64,000 nucleotides of DNA from Hyphococcus flavus (GTDB lineage: Bacteria; Pseudomonadota; Alphaproteobacteria; Caulobacterales; Parvularculaceae): the NCBI RefSeq assembly GCF_028748065.1, contig NZ_CP118166.1, forward strand, positions 3,363,501-3,427,500, in the 5' to 3' direction. Below the pieces are notes generated by a model. That model did not search any database, was not told the DNA's origin, and worked only from the letters and a program-made list of their open reading frames with translations. Of this stretch, positions 40,755 to 49,997 are shown in pieces (the first letter of the stretch is position 1; every line of letters begins with the position of its first letter). A program made the translations under genes and the position numbers.

Positions 40755-41723
40755 TTACTGTTTTCCACCCGCAAAATTGACGAGCGCTTCTATGCGCTTG
40801 TCAATTGGCGGGTGCGTGGCAAAGACACCGGCAAAGGGTTGCGTGTTTTCAACCATCATTTGTTGAATGTCGTTTGGCGCATCGATCCGGGCGCGGCCTG
40901 AAATCTTCTTCAATGCTGAGATCATGGCGTTCGGATTACGGGTTAGTTCCACTGCTCCCGCATCGGCAAGATATTCACGCCGTTGAGACAGTGCAAACCT
41001 GATCACCAAAGCCAATAAGTAAGCAATGACAATCATTGCGATGGCAATCAGAATGAGAACCCCGCCGCCCCGGCTATCGCCATTTCGCGATCGCGTGTGC
41101 CCGCCGACACGCAAGCCCGTACGGAACATATTGCGAAAGAGGAGTTCTCCGAAGAATGAGAAAATACCGACGAATATAACCGCAATAATCAATAAACGTA
41201 CGTCCCGGTTCATGATGTGCGTCAACTCATGCGCCAGCACTGCTTCAAGCTCATCTCTGTCCAGAGTTTCAATCAGACCACGCGTAACGGTCACTTTGTA
41301 TGTTTTATCGCTGACGCCACTCGCAAACGCATTCAGTGATGGCGATTCGATGATATTGAGTTTTGGCGTTGCGAGACCCCGCGAGATGCATAAATTCTCG
41401 AGAAGATTATAAAGCTCAGGCGCTTCTTTGCGTGACAAACCCTTTGCGCCGACTGACGCCTCGATAATTTTCTGATGGAACATCCAGGCGAAAAAAAACC
41501 ATAGCCCCGCCCCTAAAAACGCGAATGGCCAGATGCGGCTCAAGTGTTCAATCGCGAGGGTCAGTCCCTCGCCAACCCCATTCACCGGTTCCACCAAGCC
41601 GACATAGCCGACCGACAACCCAAAACTTAATAGCAGCAACAGCACCGGAAACCCGGCAAGCAACAGGATGGATTTCAGATTGTTGTTCCAGATATGGGTT
41701 TGCAGGCCGAACGCGCCCATCAT
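40755..41723 (-). CDS. M48-family membrane zinc metallopeptidase (HtpX-like)
   Basis: A 322-residue membrane protease with two N-terminal and two central hydrophobic segments. The zinc site HELTH is present and the third ligand Glu lies in RREYLADAGAVELTRNP, as in HtpX/Ste24-like enzymes that degrade faulty membrane proteins. It begins directly after the racemase stop codon (TAG-ATG) and, with lemA two genes up, forms the common LemA/M48 pair. GAGG precedes the ATG by 5 bases. Confidence 0.93.
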   Translation of the reverse strand: MMGAFGLQTHIWNNNLKSILLLAGFPVLLLLLSFGLSVGYVGLVEPVNGVGEGLTLAIEHLSRIWPFAFLGAGLWFFFAWMFHQKIIEASVGAKGLSRKEAPELYNLLENLCISRGLATPKLNIIESPSLNAFASGVSDKTYKVTVTRGLIETLDRDELEAVLAHELTHIMNRDVRLLIIAVIFVGIFSFFGELLFRNMFRTGLRVGGHTRSRNGDSRGGGVLILIAIAMIVIAYLLALVIRFALSQRREYLADAGAVELTRNPNAMISALKKISGRARIDAPNDIQQMMVENTQPFAGVFATHPPIDKRIEALVNFAGGKQ

Positions 41724-42413
41724 CTACGCCTCACTGAAAGCGTATTGGCTTGCAGCCTTAACATGCAAAGCCGTGGTGTCGAAAACGGGGATATCACAAT
41801 GGTCTGCGCTTAAAATCATACATAGTTCAGTGCAGCCAAGAATGACACTGTCAGCGCCAGAGTTAGCAATGATTTCCAACAACGCCGCACGTGAAGCACT
41901 TCGCACCACGCCATTGACAAGTTCATCCAGGATTATCCGGCCCACTTCAAGTTGCTGCGCTTCTGTAGGAACCAGCACGTTCCCGGCATATCTTTTTGTA
42001 AGCTCGCTGCGATAGTGCGCCTCTCCCATCACGACCGGGGTGCCCATAAGCAAGGGCTTGTTTACGCCAGCACGCGTCATTGCTTCTCCCAGCGCATCGA
42101 GCATGTGTAGAACCGGCAAGCCCGTTCTTTCGGCCACCGCTTCAGCTGCTATGTGCGTGGTGTTCGAGCTGATGACGATCGCTTGAACGCCGGCGGCAGC
42201 GAGCCTTTCAGCTCCGGCTACGACCTCTGCCGTGAAAGCATTCCAATCACGCGCATTGTAATGCTTGATCATGACGCCATAGTCGAGGGCATAAATCATC
42301 AGGTTGGCTGAATGCTCACCACCCAGTTTTTCTCGTGCAGCTTCATTCAGCAAGCGATAATATAGAGCTGTCGATTCCGGACTTACGCCGCCAATAACGC
42401 CAAGCATTTTCAT
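41724..42413 (-). CDS. aspartate/glutamate racemase-family protein
   Basis: A 229-residue PF01177-type racemase. N-terminal LGVIGGVSPEST and the second catalytic Cys194 in GCTE are intact. At the first catalytic site the motif is SSNTTH with Ser83, where aspartate racemases have Cys and YgeA-type broad racemases have Thr, so it is probably YgeA-like. Start uncertain: ATG 42413 begins at the family N terminus, but ATG 42425 or TTG 42473 are in frame; none has a strong ribosome-binding site. Lies between lemA and the M48 peptidase gene. Confidence 0.85.
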   Translation of the reverse strand: MKMLGVIGGVSPESTALYYRLLNEAAREKLGGEHSANLMIYALDYGVMIKHYNARDWNAFTAEVVAGAERLAAAGVQAIVISSNTTHIAAEAVAERTGLPVLHMLDALGEAMTRAGVNKPLLMGTPVVMGEAHYRSELTKRYAGNVLVPTEAQQLEVGRIILDELVNGVVRSASRAALLEIIANSGADSVILGCTELCMILSADHCDIPVFDTTALHVKAASQYAFSEA

Positions 42414-42479
42414 CTCGAACGCCATATCATGGAAGCATTCCTCTGCAAGTCGCAAAAAGCTTCCAGCGCGCAACCAGCC

Positions 42480-43043
42480 TTAAAACTTGACTTCGGGCGC
42501 TGCTTCAACCTCAGCCCGGCTGCTTTCGGGAATTTCGAAATATTCCTTCTCGCTGAAACTCCCAAGTGGCGCTACGAGATTTCCCGGCACCTGTTTGATG
42601 GATGTGTTATATTCCTGAACAGCATTATTAAAGAACCGGCGCGCAGCGGCGATTTTATTTTCGACATCGGAAAGCTCACGCTGCAATTCCATAAAGTTTT
42701 CATTTGCCTTTAAGTCCGGATAAGCTTCGGCGAGTGCGAAAAGCTTGCCGAGGGCTGCGCCCAACATACCCTCAGCCTGACCTTGCGCCGCAGGACCACT
42801 CGCCGCTTGCGCAGCGTTTCGCGCCGTAATCACTGCATCCAGCGTTTCTTTTTCGTGGCTGGCGTAGCCTTTTACCGTCTCGACAAGATTGGGAATAAGG
42901 TCATGCCGCTGCCGCAACTGGACGTCCACATCGGCGAAAGCCTGTTCCGTGCGCTGAGAAAGCGCGACGATCCGGTTGTAAATTGTAATGACGAATATCG
43001 CCAGAACAACGATGATGCCGATAGTAATCAAAAAGCCAGACAT
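42480..43043 (-). CDS. lemA: LemA-family membrane protein
   Basis: A 187-residue protein with an N-terminal transmembrane helix (about residues 5-22) and the LemA helical domain, marked by YNRIVALSQRTEQAFADVD and LRQRHDLIPNLVETVKGYA. The biochemical role of LemA is not known; it is often encoded with M48 peptidases or TPM-domain proteins, as here. First gene of a lemA-racemase-M48 operon, divergent from the phosphoesterase gene. Confidence 0.93.
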   Translation of the reverse strand: MSGFLITIGIIVVLAIFVITIYNRIVALSQRTEQAFADVDVQLRQRHDLIPNLVETVKGYASHEKETLDAVITARNAAQAASGPAAQGQAEGMLGAALGKLFALAEAYPDLKANENFMELQRELSDVENKIAAARRFFNNAVQEYNTSIKQVPGNLVAPLGSFSEKEYFEIPESSRAEVEAAPEVKF

Positions 43044-43185
43044 GCCGTCTCCTGTTCAAAAGATAGCGCCGCTGGTGCAACTTTCCGGCGCAGACGGTGT
43101 TTATATAGGCGTTTGCCGCAAAGCGGCAATGTTGATCAACCGGTTGTTTTCAGGCTCTTTTCTCATCTATTAACGTTTACAAAAT

Positions 43186-43983
43186 ATGACCCGCCTGGCA
43201 CACATTTCCGATATCCATTTCGGCGCCGTCGACCCTGCCGCCGTCGAGGCGCTGGCCGTGCATATTAACGCCGCTGGCATAGACGGGCTCGTTGTTACAG
43301 GCGATCTGACACAGGCTGGACGCAAAGATGAATTCCGCCAGGCCGCAGCATATCTGGACCGCTTTGACGTTCCCGCGCTTGTCGTGCCGGGCAATCATGA
43401 CACGCCTGTTTACAATCTCGGACGTCGATTTGTTGACCCTTGGGGGCGTTACCGGCAGCATATTCATTCGGAACTCAACCCAGCCATAAACATCGGTGAA
43501 GCATTCGTGATCGGGTTGAATTCCGCACGACGCGCAAACCTGACTTTTGACTGGTCTCTTGGCCGACTGTCTTCTCGACAACTTGACGACGCGACCAAAC
43601 GTCTGCGGAGTTCCAGCCATTCCAAGCTAAAACTGGTTGCCTTTCACCATCCTGTGCTGCCAGGTCCGGGTCGCGCGGGCATGGCGGTCATCAATCAACC
43701 CGCACGAGCCCTAAGCAGGTTCGCCGAAGCCGGGGCGGACGTACTTTTAACCGGTCACGCGCATGTGGCGCGCGCAGAGCTTTACAAAAAAGCCCAAAAC
43801 CCGCTGATTGTGACGGCGGCTGGAACTGCGACGTCAACAAGACTGCGCGGCGAAGCGCCATCCTATAATTTATTATCATGGGATGGCAGGGAACTTTCTG
43901 TGTCCATTCATCGTTTGAGTCAGAACGGTTATGAACAAGATAGTACAAAAACATTCACACGAAAAAATAATTCCTGGAGTTGA
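43186..43983 (+). CDS. calcineurin-like metallophosphoesterase
   Basis: A 265-residue cytoplasmic phosphoesterase with the full motif set: ISDIHFG, GDLTQAG, PGNHDTP, FHHPVLP and LTGHAHV. Closest in layout to CpdA-like cyclic-nucleotide or nucleotide phosphodiesterases (class III), but the substrate is not fixed. It is followed 10 bases later by a lipid kinase-family gene, so the pair may work on phospholipid intermediates. Confidence 0.92.
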   Translation: MTRLAHISDIHFGAVDPAAVEALAVHINAAGIDGLVVTGDLTQAGRKDEFRQAAAYLDRFDVPALVVPGNHDTPVYNLGRRFVDPWGRYRQHIHSELNPAINIGEAFVIGLNSARRANLTFDWSLGRLSSRQLDDATKRLRSSSHSKLKLVAFHHPVLPGPGRAGMAVINQPARALSRFAEAGADVLLTGHAHVARAELYKKAQNPLIVTAAGTATSTRLRGEAPSYNLLSWDGRELSVSIHRLSQNGYEQDSTKTFTRKNNSWS

Positions 43984-43993
43984 GTGAAATTTC

Positions 43994-44887
43994 ATGAAAG
44001 CCTTGCTTGTTATCAACGAAAAATCCGGCGGCGTGCTGAGCTGCGGTGCAGACCATATCGTAAGCCTTGCCGAAAGAACCGTGGAAACCATTGACGACGC
44101 GTCGCTTGAAATCGTCGCCGGCGACTATGCGATCATTGCGGATGAGGTAGAAAAAGCCTCCGACGCAGATACGATTATATGCGCAGGCGGTGATGGAACA
44201 CAGGCGAATATCGCAGCAAAGCTCCTTTACGACCGACGCGCGCTTTTGCCATTGCCATGCGGCACAATGAACCTTTTGAGTCGAGATCTCGGCTACTCTC
44301 TCGATCTGGAAGAGGCGTTGCTGGAAGGTTTTACTTCGCAATCATCTACTATTGATGTCGGCCAGATCGGCGATCGCATTTTTTTAAACAATGTCGTCTT
44401 TGGCGCTTATGCAGCGCTTGCCGATGCACGCGAAGAATTGCGCGACGTCGACACGTTGGATGATTTAAGCTTTGGTGTGGTGGAGGCTGCGCATGCGCTG
44501 GTTAATGCTGACGCAATTGAGTACCAGATTATAATTGATGATGAAGGTTTCAGTTATAAGACAAATACGGTTGTTGTTTCCAACAATGAAATATCGGGTT
44601 CCGATAATTTTATCCCCTACCGAACCCGGCTCGATCAAGGCCACCTCTACACGTATCTTAGCGATGCAAGAAATGGTGCAGAGTTCACATCAACCTTGTA
44701 TTCATTTTTAAGAGGTGAGCACGAGGCCTCCGACAGGATCGACATAAGGCAAAGCACTACATTCCAGATTTCAGCAGACACGGACAATTTCAGCTATACA
44801 GTTGACGGTGACCCTGTCGAAACATCTGAACCTGTGAAAATTAAGATGTTGGCCGGCGCATTAAAGGTAAAGGCGCCGACACAATGA
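43994..44887 (+). CDS. second diacylglycerol kinase-family lipid kinase
   Basis: A 297-residue DAGK-catalytic-domain protein with the nucleotide loop CAGGDGTQANIA (about residues 62-73), LPLPCGTMNLLSRDLG and the C-terminal TVDGDPVE block. It differs strongly from the other lipid kinase in the window (9710-10663), which is coupled to a Tam41-like gene; here the partner is a metallophosphoesterase. The lipid substrate is unknown. Confidence 0.88.
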   Translation: MKALLVINEKSGGVLSCGADHIVSLAERTVETIDDASLEIVAGDYAIIADEVEKASDADTIICAGGDGTQANIAAKLLYDRRALLPLPCGTMNLLSRDLGYSLDLEEALLEGFTSQSSTIDVGQIGDRIFLNNVVFGAYAALADAREELRDVDTLDDLSFGVVEAAHALVNADAIEYQIIIDDEGFSYKTNTVVVSNNEISGSDNFIPYRTRLDQGHLYTYLSDARNGAEFTSTLYSFLRGEHEASDRIDIRQSTTFQISADTDNFSYTVDGDPVETSEPVKIKMLAGALKVKAPTQ

Positions 44888-44896
44888 CCACCGCTT

Positions 44897-45670
44897 CTAT
44901 TGCGCGGTAATGCCGCCGTCGATCTTGAACTCTGCAGCAGTGATATAGCGGGACTCATCCGAAGCAAGGTATAAGATAGCGTATCCGACATCCTCCGGCT
45001 CGGCGAGCCGTTTCCAAGGTATCTGCTGCACCAGTCTTTTCTCCCCTTCATCGCCGCCGCCGCCAAGCTGAATCAACGGGTCAATAATTGGCGTCCGCGT
45101 GAAAACCGGATGCACGGAATTACAACGAATGTCATAGCCGGACCGTGCGCAATGCAATGCAATAGACTTGCTCATCATCCAAACGGCCGCTTTCGCCGCG
45201 TTGTAGGACAGCATCATGCCATCCGCGATCAATCCGGCTACTGAAGAGATATTGATGATTGATGCTGGCTGGCTCTTTTTGAGGTATGGCATGGCAAGCT
45301 GCGTGCCAATGAAGATTGAATCAACATCGATCTCTTGTGTTCGCCGCCAGTTTTCGTAAGTTTCCGTCTCAATACTACCGGCCGTGCCGATACCCGCATT
45401 ATTAATCAGAACGTCAATGCCGCCTAGAAAATCTGCTGCGGCGCCGAGGGCGCTTTCCCAGTCTTCCTTGCTGGTGACGTCGTGTTTTAAGGCCAGCGTA
45501 GAGTTGTCATGAGTTTGATTAATAGCTGTGGCGGTTTCTTCTGCACCGTCAAGGTTCACGTCAGTAAGAACAACCCGTGCACCCTCATTGGCAAGCATGC
45601 GCCCAAAACAGGCGCCGAGCCCTTGCGCTCCACCTGTGATGAAAACTTTTTTTCCCTGGACACGTCCCAT
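44897..45670 (-). CDS. short-chain dehydrogenase/reductase
   Basis: A 257-residue classical SDR: cofactor motif TGGAQGLG (residues 12-19), Asp37-type preference for NAD (LTDVNLDG), NNAGIG, catalytic Ser in NISSVAG and YNAAK with Tyr-x3-Lys. Resembles 3-alpha/7-alpha-hydroxysteroid or cyclopentanol dehydrogenases, but the substrate is open. Convergent with the lipid kinase gene. Confidence 0.92.
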   Translation of the reverse strand: MGRVQGKKVFITGGAQGLGACFGRMLANEGARVVLTDVNLDGAEETATAINQTHDNSTLALKHDVTSKEDWESALGAAADFLGGIDVLINNAGIGTAGSIETETYENWRRTQEIDVDSIFIGTQLAMPYLKKSQPASIINISSVAGLIADGMMLSYNAAKAAVWMMSKSIALHCARSGYDIRCNSVHPVFTRTPIIDPLIQLGGGGDEGEKRLVQQIPWKRLAEPEDVGYAILYLASDESRYITAAEFKIDGGITAQ

Positions 45671-45747
45671 GGCGCCGCTCCTCCTTTTTGATGGAGCCTA
45701 TCCCATAGGGCGCTGAGCGCCCACCGCTTTATACAGCGGCAAACGCC

Positions 45748-46071
45748 TCAGCCTTCGTTCTGAATCTGATTAACCGCTTCCGCCAGATATTCATCCATCT
45801 GGCGACGGATCTGGTGGTCGGATTGCTCTACACCTGCGCTATCGAAATCCTGCCGGATTTTCCGGAAGACGTCTTCGTCGCCAGCTTCCTCAAAATCCGC
45901 CTTGATGACCTCTTTTGCGTAGGCTTCTGCTTCAGCGCCAGTCTTGCCAAGAAGTTCCGCAGCCCAAACGCCCAAAAGCTTGTTACGGCGCGCCTCGGCC
46001 TTGAATTTCAGCTCAGCGTCATGGGCGAATTTCTTCTCAAATTTGTCTTCGCGGTCGTCAAAAGTCGTCAT
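45748..46071 (-). CDS. ATP synthase inhibitor subunit zeta (DUF1476)
   Basis: A 107-residue alphaproteobacterial zeta subunit that binds the F1 part of ATP synthase and blocks ATP hydrolysis. The N-terminal inhibitory region MTTFDDREDKFEKKFAHDAE is typical, followed by the four-helix body (RRNKLLGVWAAELLG, then a long acidic helix). The open frame runs further upstream to 46182, but MTTFDDRE at 46071 is the family start, with GGAG 11 bases before it. The ATP synthase operon is not in the window. Confidence 0.94.
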   Translation of the reverse strand: MTTFDDREDKFEKKFAHDAELKFKAEARRNKLLGVWAAELLGKTGAEAEAYAKEVIKADFEEAGDEDVFRKIRQDFDSAGVEQSDHQIRRQMDEYLAEAVNQIQNEG

Positions 46072-46335
46072 CGAACAGTGTCTCCAAACTCGGGGGGCTG
46101 CAAACCTATTTCTGGTACTTATATCCGCTCCCGTCCATGTGCAACGAGGCTGCGTGAAATGACCGGGACAAGGGCTTTTCAACCTTTCCGCAAAAGCGTA
46201 AACCCCGCGCTTCTCTCGCTGCGTAAGCCATGGTAGCTGGACTCATTGAGATTGGCATGAGACGCGCTCCATCACGACCCGTCAGGTGGGGGATTACTGG
46301 CGATTTCGCCACTAAGGCACTGAAAGGATTAATGA

Positions 46336-47112
46336 ATGGCCCGCCGTAAGCAAATATATGAAGGCAAGGCGAAAATCCTCTTTGAAGGGCCTGAACCCGG
46401 CACTATCATCCAGTATTTCAAAGACGACGCGACGGCTTTCAACAATCAGAAGAAGGCCGTGCTTGAGGGCAAGGGCGTTCTCAACAACCGCATCTCCGAA
46501 TTCATTATGACCGGGCTGGAGCGTATTGGCGTGCCGACCCATTTCATCAAGCGCCTGAACATGCGCGAGCAGCTTGTCCGCCATGTGGAGATCGTGCCGC
46601 TGGAAGTGGTGGTGCGCAATGTGGCCGCCGGCAGCATATCAAAAAGGCTCGGGATCGAAGACGGGACGGCCCTGCCGCGCTCCGTTATCGAATTTTATTT
46701 CAAGAATGACGACCTCGGAGACCCGCTCGTCTCAGAAGAACACATTACGGCTTTCAACTGGGCGAACCCGCAGGAAATTGATGACATGATGGCTCTCGCC
46801 CTGCGCATTAACGACTTTTTGTCGGGCTTGTTTGCCGGTGTCGGCATCAAGCTGATCGATTTTAAAGTTGAGTTCGGCCGACAGTACGAGGGCGACATGA
46901 TGCGCCTCATCGTCGCCGACGAGATCAGCCCGGACAGTTGCCGTTTATGGGATATGGAAACCGGCGATATCATGGACAAGGACCGATTCCGGAAAGACCT
47001 CGGCGACGTCACCGACGCTTATCGTGAAGTGGCGCGACGCCTTGGCGTGCTTCGTGAAAACGAAAGCTCCGGCCAGACTGGTCCTGTGCTGGTCAGCGAC
47101 AACGAAAAATAA
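46336..47112 (+). CDS. purC: SAICAR synthetase
   Basis: Step 8 (of 11) of de novo purine synthesis: joins aspartate to CAIR with ATP. The 258-residue protein shows the ATP-grasp start [20 protein letters not shown], the FNNQKK motif, RNVAAGS and [10 protein letters not shown] blocks. AAAGGA precedes the ATG. Unusually, the next plus-strand gene, purS, is more than 1.2 kb away because a lipoprotein hydrolase gene lies between on the other strand. Confidence 0.97.
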   Translation: MARRKQIYEGKAKILFEGPEPGTIIQYFKDDATAFNNQKKAVLEGKGVLNNRISEFIMTGLERIGVPTHFIKRLNMREQLVRHVEIVPLEVVVRNVAAGSISKRLGIEDGTALPRSVIEFYFKNDDLGDPLVSEEHITAFNWANPQEIDDMMALALRINDFLSGLFAGVGIKLIDFKVEFGRQYEGDMMRLIVADEISPDSCRLWDMETGDIMDKDRFRKDLGDVTDAYREVARRLGVLRENESSGQTGPVLVSDNEK

Positions 47113-48219
47113 TCAGTCCGTCATCGCATCGAGCGTCAGGTCGATCAGCACGCGCATTTCATCCCATGTCACGTTCACCGCCGCGTATTCCTCAGGCGTA
47201 TCGTAGGGCGTCGGCGCGGTTTTATGCGCAAAGACCAAATCGACCGCCGGCAATACTACGATATACTGTCCAAAATGGCCGCGCGCCGCATAGCCGCCAT
47301 AAAATTCTGGCGGGAAGTGTTCAGGATCGAAAATCCACCACATGTAGCCATAGGCAAACCCGCTATCACGATAGTTTTCAGGGTTCATTTCAGCGTTTGG
47401 CGTGGCGATGGAAACGCTTTCGCGCACCCAGTTTTCAGTAATGATTTTCTCGCCGTTCCACTCGCCATTGCGCAGCATCAACAGGCCTAAACGCGCGACG
47501 TCACGCGCTGACAGATAGAAATGATAGGCGGCAAATTTTGAGTGTTCGAGGTTACCGGTCTTTCCATTTTCCTGATGCAACTGAAGATCGTAATCTTGCA
47601 TCTGCAATGGTCCGGCGAATTGCTCCTCAAAAGCTTCGTAGATGTCTTTGCCGACAAGTTCTTCGAAAATACCGCCCGCAGCGTTAAAGTCCCAATTGTT
47701 GTACCAGTAATAGGTTCCGGGCGCATGATCGCCGCGTTGAGGGCCTTCCGCTGTCACACCGCTAAAATTTGACGCCGGGTGGTATATTCCCGACCGCGCC
47801 GTGATCAGATCGCGCAACGTCGCTGATTTTTCTGTTTCTGTCAGACCTTGAACATCATCAACGCCGAGTTCCGCCAGCGTTTTGCGGATGTCGATCTCGC
47901 CACTTTCGACATATTTTCCCATCAGCATGGTCAGGATGCTTTTGCGAACAGAAGCGAGATAGGTTCCTTCAGTCTGCGTTACGTCGCCATAGGAAAAGGC
48001 TATCTTCCCATCCTTAACGACAACCATGGAGTGAGTAGTCCCATCAGCGACCGCGGCTTCAAGCGCCGCATATTTTTCCGGATCAAAGCCTGCCGCTACC
48101 GGGCTTTCATAGGCAGACCAGGTCGCGCCTGGCAGCGCCGATTCGGTTTTTTCCGCACCGCAAGCCGCCAGCCACAACAGCCCCAGAAAACCAAATGCTG
48201 CTTTAAAAGAAATAGTCAT
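47113..48219 (-). CDS. lipoprotein serine hydrolase (beta-lactamase fold)
   Basis: A 368-residue lipoprotein: signal with lipobox LAAC (Cys20). The class C beta-lactamase-like catalytic SxxK is S90-V-R-K93, the YxN reads YNN in YYWYNNWDF, and ARGHFGQ gives the third motif. It sits between purC and purS on the opposite strand and abuts the purC stop. Substrate unknown. Confidence 0.88.
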   Translation of the reverse strand: MTISFKAAFGFLGLLWLAACGAEKTESALPGATWSAYESPVAAGFDPEKYAALEAAVADGTTHSMVVVKDGKIAFSYGDVTQTEGTYLASVRKSILTMLMGKYVESGEIDIRKTLAELGVDDVQGLTETEKSATLRDLITARSGIYHPASNFSGVTAEGPQRGDHAPGTYYWYNNWDFNAAGGIFEELVGKDIYEAFEEQFAGPLQMQDYDLQLHQENGKTGNLEHSKFAAYHFYLSARDVARLGLLMLRNGEWNGEKIITENWVRESVSIATPNAEMNPENYRDSGFAYGYMWWIFDPEHFPPEFYGGYAARGHFGQYIVVLPAVDLVFAHKTAPTPYDTPEEYAAVNVTWDEMRVLIDLTLDAMTD

Positions 48220-48347
48220 GCCCCCTCCTCTTTTCTATTTCCGAAAACGTAGCCTGTGTTTGACTGCCACAGCAAGCAAGCTGCTTGCCTGAAGCCGCAC
48301 AAGGGCGTATGGCGGTCCATAGATTCTCCCGGATTATGGACCAATTC

Positions 48348-48590
48348 ATGAAGGCTAAAATCACCATCACTCTGAAAAATGGCGTTCTAGACCCACAAGG
48401 CGCGGCTATAGAAAACGCCCTCGCCAGCCTCGGATTTGAGGGCGCTGATAGTGTCCGACAGGGCAAGGTGATCGAGATGAAGCTGTCGGAAACGGATGAG
48501 ATCGCCGCGCGCGCCAAGGCAGAAGAGATGTGCAAAAAACTTCTCGCCAATCCGGTGATGGAAAATTACGCCATAGAAATTCTTGCTTGA
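48348..48590 (+). CDS. purS: phosphoribosylformylglycinamidine synthase subunit PurS
   Basis: Small bridging subunit (80 residues) of the PurSQL complex that makes FGAM from FGAR. Matches the family start KAKITITLKNGVLDPQG and the LANPVMENYAIEIL end. The open frame begins earlier, but MKAKITI at 48348 is the usual start. A methyltransferase gene begins 14 bases after its stop and separates it from purQ. Confidence 0.95.
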   Translation: MKAKITITLKNGVLDPQGAAIENALASLGFEGADSVRQGKVIEMKLSETDEIAARAKAEEMCKKLLANPVMENYAIEILA

Positions 48591-48604
48591 CGGACGACAA
48601 AGGC

Positions 48605-49330
48605 ATGGTGGCCGGGGAACCTCATTACATTCGCGAATACCGGCGAATGATCAGTTCACTTCGCAAAAGAAGTGCGAACGAAGAAGAAGTGATGGAGCGC
48701 GCTGTTGGCGGCGCCTACGAGAAAACCGGTGCTGTACAAGCGGCGCTGATCGACGAACTTATCCCTGAAAGGCCTATCCATATTATTGACGTTGGGTGCG
48801 GGTCAGGCCGCCTTGCCTATGCCCTACGAGGGCAGAAACGCATCGCCTATTCAGGGTTCGATATAATGGCGGACCTGGTTGAGTACGCAAAAAGCAAATG
48901 CGGACGATCGGACTGGCGGCTTGAAACCATCAGCACGTTGCAACTTCCCGTTCCAAATGCCTGCGCAGACATGGTCGTTTTCATGTCGGTCTTTACGCAT
49001 CTCAAGCCTGGGGAGATAAAAATCTATATCAAGGAAGCATTACGCGTCCTCAAGCCAGGCGGTCTCGTTGTCGCTTCTTATCTTGACCCGAATGAACCGC
49101 GTCACACTAAAGGCTGGCTACCCGCGCCTTTACAGCTGCTCGCCCGGCTCCTCGGCCGCGATGTCATGCTGACCCGGACCAGCCAGAAAATGCTGGCTGA
49201 GTGGCTGACAGACGGCGGCTTCGTTATTGAACGCGCTATCGACGACGGATCATTCGGACAGCATGTGCTCATCGCCAGCAAAAGCGGCGGACAGATTGCA
49301 ACTGCCGACGGCTCAAGCTACGAGAATTGA
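48605..49330 (+). CDS. class I SAM-dependent methyltransferase
   Basis: A 241-residue cytoplasmic methyltransferase. Motif [16 protein letters not shown], motif II region [12 protein letters not shown], then [13 protein letters not shown] and [13 protein letters not shown] are clear. It is inserted between purS and purQ with gaps of 14 and 1 bases, so it is translated within the purine operon; its substrate is not known. ATG at 48605 follows AAAGG; the open frame from 48530 lies in purS. Confidence 0.86.
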   Translation: MVAGEPHYIREYRRMISSLRKRSANEEEVMERAVGGAYEKTGAVQAALIDELIPERPIHIIDVGCGSGRLAYALRGQKRIAYSGFDIMADLVEYAKSKCGRSDWRLETISTLQLPVPNACADMVVFMSVFTHLKPGEIKIYIKEALRVLKPGGLVVASYLDPNEPRHTKGWLPAPLQLLARLLGRDVMLTRTSQKMLAEWLTDGGFVIERAIDDGSFGQHVLIASKSGGQIATADGSSYEN

Positions 49331-49331
49331 A

Positions 49332-49994
49332 ATGAAATCAGCCGTTATTGTCTTTCCCGCTTCGAACTGCGACCGCGATATCGCCGTGGCGCTGGAACAG
49401 GCCACGGGTAAGAAACCGGCCATGGTCTGGCATGGCGATACGGACCTGCCTGATGCTGACTTCTACGCCCTGCCCGGCGGGTTTTCATATGGCGATTATC
49501 TGCGCGCGGGGGCAATGGCGGCGAAATCGCCGATCATGCGTGCGGTCATCGACAAGGCTAAAGCAGGCGCGCCGCTGATTGGCGTTTGCAACGGGTTTCA
49601 GATCTTGTGCGAGACGGGGCTGTTGCCAGGCGTCCTTTTGCGCAACGCCAATCTAGATTTCGTTTGCCGCACGGTGACGTTGAAAGTGGAAAACACGCAA
49701 TCAATGTTTACTTCGGGCTATGAGAAAGGCGATTACGTTAACTTCCCTGTCGCCCATCATGACGGCAACTACTTCGCCGATGATGAAACCCTCGACACAC
49801 TTGAGGCTGAGGGCCGCGTGGCGCTGCGTTATGTAGACAATCCCAACGGCTCGGCGCGCAATATCGCCGGCCTTATCAGCGATGGCGGCAACGTCATGGG
49901 CCTGATGCCGCATCCGGAACGGGTGATTTCCCCGCTGCTCGGCGGCGCAGACGGCGCAGCGTTTTTCAAGAACCTTGTAAACGCCGTCTCCTGA
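49332..49994 (+). CDS. purQ: phosphoribosylformylglycinamidine synthase subunit PurQ
   Basis: Glutaminase subunit of PurSQL, 220 residues. Class I glutamine amidotransferase: nucleophile Cys in [10 protein letters not shown], His/Glu in LMPHPERV. The family start [16 protein letters not shown] fits ATG 49332. Follows the methyltransferase stop by 1 base. purL is not present; the next gene is on the other strand. Confidence 0.96.
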   Translation: MKSAVIVFPASNCDRDIAVALEQATGKKPAMVWHGDTDLPDADFYALPGGFSYGDYLRAGAMAAKSPIMRAVIDKAKAGAPLIGVCNGFQILCETGLLPGVLLRNANLDFVCRTVTLKVENTQSMFTSGYEKGDYVNFPVAHHDGNYFADDETLDTLEAEGRVALRYVDNPNGSARNIAGLISDGGNVMGLMPHPERVISPLLGGADGAAFFKNLVNAVS

Positions 49995-49997
49995 AAT

